Positions 61,639 through 64,000 of a stretch of 64,000 bases of DNA are shown here, piece after piece. Position numbers and translations under genes: made by a program. The stretch spans positions 62,001 through 126,000 of the forward strand of contig JAJEAA010000023.1 in the NCBI GenBank assembly GCA_022824365.1. The letters run 5' to 3'. Position 1 is the first letter of the stretch, and each line of letters starts with the position of its first letter. This stretch comes from Anaerolineae bacterium. Its GTDB lineage: Bacteria > Chloroflexota > Anaerolineae > Aggregatilineales > Phototrophicaceae. The notes under the pieces were generated by a model. It had not been told where the DNA came from. It did not search any database and worked only from the letters and a program-made list of their open reading frames with translations.

Positions 61639-62769
61639 ATGACGGAAACACCCGACCTCTTACTCAAAAAAATCCAAGGCTGCCTCTACGGCGGCGCGAT
61701 CGGCGATGCCATGGGCGCGCCGGCCGAATGGCGCATGCCGGACGAAATCCAAGCCCGCTACGGTTACATCACCGACCTGGTCGAAGCCTGGGACGAAGCC
61801 GATACGCGCGGCCGCGGCCACGGACGCTACACCGATGACAGCCACATGGTCCAGTTGCTCAGCCACTGCTATATCGAGCATGGCGACCACCTGGACAGCC
61901 ACGAATTCCTCCGCCGCATCGTGCCCAAGATGGCGCTGGAAGACCGCTGGATCCCCGAACGCGGTCGCGAGATGCCCCTCGTCGAGCGGCTCTTTTATCC
62001 CGAGAAATGGCTCTATATCCGCTGGCTGGCCAATGCTGATCCGCGCCACGCCGGCGTCGGCAACATGGTCAACTGCGGCGCCGCCATGTACGCCGCCCCG
62101 GTCGGTATCGTCAACGCCTGCGATCCCGAACGCGCCTACGCCGAAGCCATCGACATCTTCAGCGCCCACCAGCACAGCTACGGGCTGGAAGCGGCCGGCG
62201 TCATGGCCGCTTGCGTGGCGGAAGCCTTCAATCCAGGCGCCTCGGTCGAATCAATCATTGATGTGGCGCTGTCCGTCGCCAAAGACGGCACCGCCGACTG
62301 CATCGACGCCATCGCCGATATCGCCACCACCTTGACCGACTGGCGCGAAGCCATCATCCCCCTGCGCGATGTCATGCGCGAATTTGACGGCTCGGCCGAT
62401 GACGCCCGCAGCGAACGCGGCGACGAAAGCAACAACTGGACCGCCAGCCGCGAGCACAGCATCGAAGAAGTCCCCATCGCCCTCGGCTTCCTGATCGTGA
62501 CCGACGGCGACTTCGAAGGCTCAATCATGGGCGGGACCAACTACGGCCGCGATAACGACTCCATCGCCGGCATGGGCGGAGCGATCGCCGGCGCCCTGCA
62601 CGGCAGCGACGCCCTGCGCCCCGACTGGGTGGAGCAGATCAACAGCGCCAATCGCATCGACCTGAATCCCATCGCCGCTGACCTCGCCGCCCTGACGCGC
62701 AAGCTGCAATCCGAGCAACTGGCGGCTGCCCAAGCGCGGCGTGATGCCTTTGACGCGCTAGGTGGGTGA
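61639..62769 (+). CDS. ADP-ribosylglycohydrolase family protein
   Basis: 376 residues from ATG 61639 (ATG 61624 also possible; GGAG lies between them). All-helical DraG/ARH fold with its metal-binding motifs: GCLYGGAIGDAMGAP near the N-terminus, GRYTDDSHM, and GTNYGRDNDSIAGMGGAIAG for the second acidic cluster. Enzymes of this group remove ADP-ribose from proteins or cleave related N-glycosides such as ADP-ribosyl or nucleoside bonds. Located between the Asp-box gene and a methylase remnant; no partner transferase is seen. Confidence 0.9.
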   Translation: MTETPDLLLKKIQGCLYGGAIGDAMGAPAEWRMPDEIQARYGYITDLVEAWDEADTRGRGHGRYTDDSHMVQLLSHCYIEHGDHLDSHEFLRRIVPKMALEDRWIPERGREMPLVERLFYPEKWLYIRWLANADPRHAGVGNMVNCGAAMYAAPVGIVNACDPERAYAEAIDIFSAHQHSYGLEAAGVMAACVAEAFNPGASVESIIDVALSVAKDGTADCIDAIADIATTLTDWREAIIPLRDVMREFDGSADDARSERGDESNNWTASREHSIEEVPIALGFLIVTDGDFEGSIMGGTNYGRDNDSIAGMGGAIAGALHGSDALRPDWVEQINSANRIDLNPIAADLAALTRKLQSEQLAAAQARRDAFDALGG

Positions 62770-62826
62770 AATCGACAGCAGAGCTACCGCAGCCCGGCCT
62801 GTGCTGTACACCGGCAATTGACAGGT

Positions 62827-62976
62827 TTGTCGCTGGTCAAGCGCGAAGTGTTTGAGATGCAGATTGAGGCGACTGATAAAGAGATCGACGCGCTGGTGTA
62901 TCGGCTGTATGGGTTGAGCGAGGATGAGATTAGGATTGTGGAGGGAGGGAGATTTCGCGCTCTCCAACTTCACTAA
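62827..62976 (+). pseudogene. C-terminal remnant of a DNA methylase / type IIG restriction enzyme
   Basis: The frame reads LVKREVFEMQIEATDKEIDA, LVYRLYGLSEDEIRIVEGG, then a stop at 62974. The (I/V)..TD.EID.LVY.LYGL.E.EI.IVE ending is a recognisable tail of Eco57I-type methylases and fused restriction enzymes. No catalytic part remains in the window. Its 3' end overlaps the gene on the other strand by 47 bases. Confidence 0.65.
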
Positions 62977-64000
62977 CGATTTTGAAATCTCTTGGGTCAG
63001 ACAACAGCCGCTCTGAACCTTGAATGTATCCTTTCACCGAAACCAATTTAGTGTTCCAGTGCGCTGACAAAGCTTCCTCGTATTCTTCTTTAGTAAGCGA
63101 GACGCTTATCATACGGGACTTCCCTTCTTCCAGGTACCAATTCACGGTTACCTTGCGCTCAACGGCTTCTTCACTCTGAGGGTCGTCGGGAGATCTGAGG
63201 TTAACGATATGGCCTTCAACAGTCACAAATTCTGGTTTAATGTCTTTCATTTTGTTACTTGCAAGCTGCAATATCTCAAAATGATCTCGCCTTATACAAA
63301 CATTGGAAATTTCTCTTAAGTCTTTGACCACAGGATATTTCTTCGACCACTTAATGCTGAATTCAATCTCCATATTGTGATCGTCAGACATGCTTAGAAT
63401 TGCATCACACATATTCGCGCTGAAACCTGTTTCGTATCCTTCTACAAGCGGTGTATATTCCCCTTTCTTCGTAGCACTGTCGGTCGTCGCCAAACCCCGA
63501 ACTATTCTCTCCATGACGCGCCGCTGAAGCGGTGACTTGAACATATCAGTTTGAGTCTTAACAGGTGATTCAACACTGTACCCAAAACTGCCTGGAAATG
63601 TGTGACCAAAACGAACCTCGTCGAGTATCCTGCCGGGGTTTGATCCCACCTTAAGATAGTACGGTAGGGGCTCTCTCTCTTCGGAGTCGGTTGCGCAAAC
63701 AAACAGCTGTTTTAGTCCAGTGATTGCCTTAATCGCCGAGCGCAAAGGAACAGAGCAAACATCAGCGTTTTCAGTAATGCGCGAATCAAATATGTCGCGG
63801 TCGTAACGCAAGATTTCAGCAGCGACCATCTCCGGTGTTTTGTCAGTCAAGGATGCCAAAATGTCGAGAGTTTGCTGGATATAAAGACGAAAATCGGGCG
63901 ATGATACATTCTTGGATAGAATAATCTCAAAGGAATCGCCGTCAATATCCTCATAACCCTCAAACACATACCAGCGGTCGTTGTTACTAACCAAGTCCCA
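62930..64000 (-). CDS. Unidentified protein, 5' end outside window
   Basis: At least 356 codons, open to the right edge (reading WDLVSNNDRWYVFEGYEDID at the edge), so the start is probably beyond it. The protein is soluble and acidic-basic mixed, with no signal or membrane segment. Segments such as FRLYIQQTLDILASLTDKTP, IEFSIKWSKKYPVVKDLREI and VNWYLEEGKSRMISVSLTKE suggest alternating helices and strands. I recognise no family. Base composition is visibly more AT-rich than its neighbours, and it abuts a methylase fragment, so horizontal transfer in a defence or mobile context is plausible. Confidence 0.65.
   Translation of the reverse strand, partial: WDLVSNNDRWYVFEGYEDIDGDSFEIILSKNVSSPDFRLYIQQTLDILASLTDKTPEMVAAEILRYDRDIFDSRITENADVCSVPLRSAIKAITGLKQLFVCATDSEEREPLPYYLKVGSNPGRILDEVRFGHTFPGSFGYSVESPVKTQTDMFKSPLQRRVMERIVRGLATTDSATKKGEYTPLVEGYETGFSANMCDAILSMSDDHNMEIEFSIKWSKKYPVVKDLREISNVCIRRDHFEILQLASNKMKDIKPEFVTVEGHIVNLRSPDDPQSEEAVERKVTVNWYLEEGKSRMISVSLTKEEYEEALSAHWNTKLVSVKGYIQGSERLLSDPRDFKIVSEVGEREISLPPQS

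Overview
The window reads as a chromosome segment of an uncultured, moderately GC-rich heterotrophic bacterium. The mix of sugar ABC transporters with LacI regulators, SnoaL-like proteins, a phytanoyl-CoA dioxygenase, an ImuB/DUF6504 pair, a MoaD/Asp-box pair and several PIN toxins suggests Chloroflexota (Anaerolineae-like). That assignment is inference from gene content; there is no rRNA or other marker here, and I saw no tRNA, rRNA or CRISPR array.

Layout. 1-1.7 kb: 5' part of a Tat-exported family-5 solute-binding protein behind a LacI regulator with a perfect palindromic operator. 1.7-4.5 kb: truncated ImuA-like piece, ImuB-like Y-family protein, DUF6504 protein, then an antitoxin/PIN pair. 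5-7.3 kb: DEDD-type exonuclease and glycine C-acetyltransferase. 7.5-20 kb: a catabolic/transport region with SnoaL/NTF2-like proteins, GntR regulator, class IV aminotransferase, MFS transporter and a sugar ABC system. It also holds three copies of a short promoter cassette and several fragments of its own genes. 20.3-22.3 kb: HNH protein, second antitoxin/PIN pair and debris. 22.3-34.6 kb: a tightly packed helicase-helicase-methylase locus, most likely a DISARM/BREX-related defence system. Its first protein appears to carry DEAD helicase, DUF1998 and Vsr-like nuclease regions in one chain; its methylase is split by a reverse-strand small gene and a one-base frameshift.

34.9-42.9 kb: an alpha-glucoside phosphorolysis unit (GH65 phosphorylase, beta-phosphoglucomutase, ABC importer, DUF624 protein, LacI). 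GH65 would release beta-glucose 1-phosphate, which PgmB turns into glucose 6-phosphate. 43.4-45.1 kb: PhyH oxygenase and a clan-A glycoside hydrolase. 45.3-52.2 kb: LacI, a second Tat-exported sugar importer, and in the same run a divergent Cpn60 that has lost a catalytic Asp plus an Asp-box beta-propeller protein. 52.3-57.5 kb: decayed genes, then another ABC importer with a parallel beta-helix protein. 58-60 kb: two decayed relatives of the first antitoxin/PIN locus around a small secreted protein. 60-64 kb: MoaD/ThiS-like protein, Asp-box protein, ADP-ribosylglycohydrolase, a methylase tail fragment and an unidentified AT-richer gene running off the edge.

No transporter locus here encodes its ABC ATPase, so they probably share one encoded elsewhere. 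Two themes recur: sugar import under LacI-type control, and repeated duplication followed by decay (transporter, SnoaL, MFS, toxin and methylase fragments).
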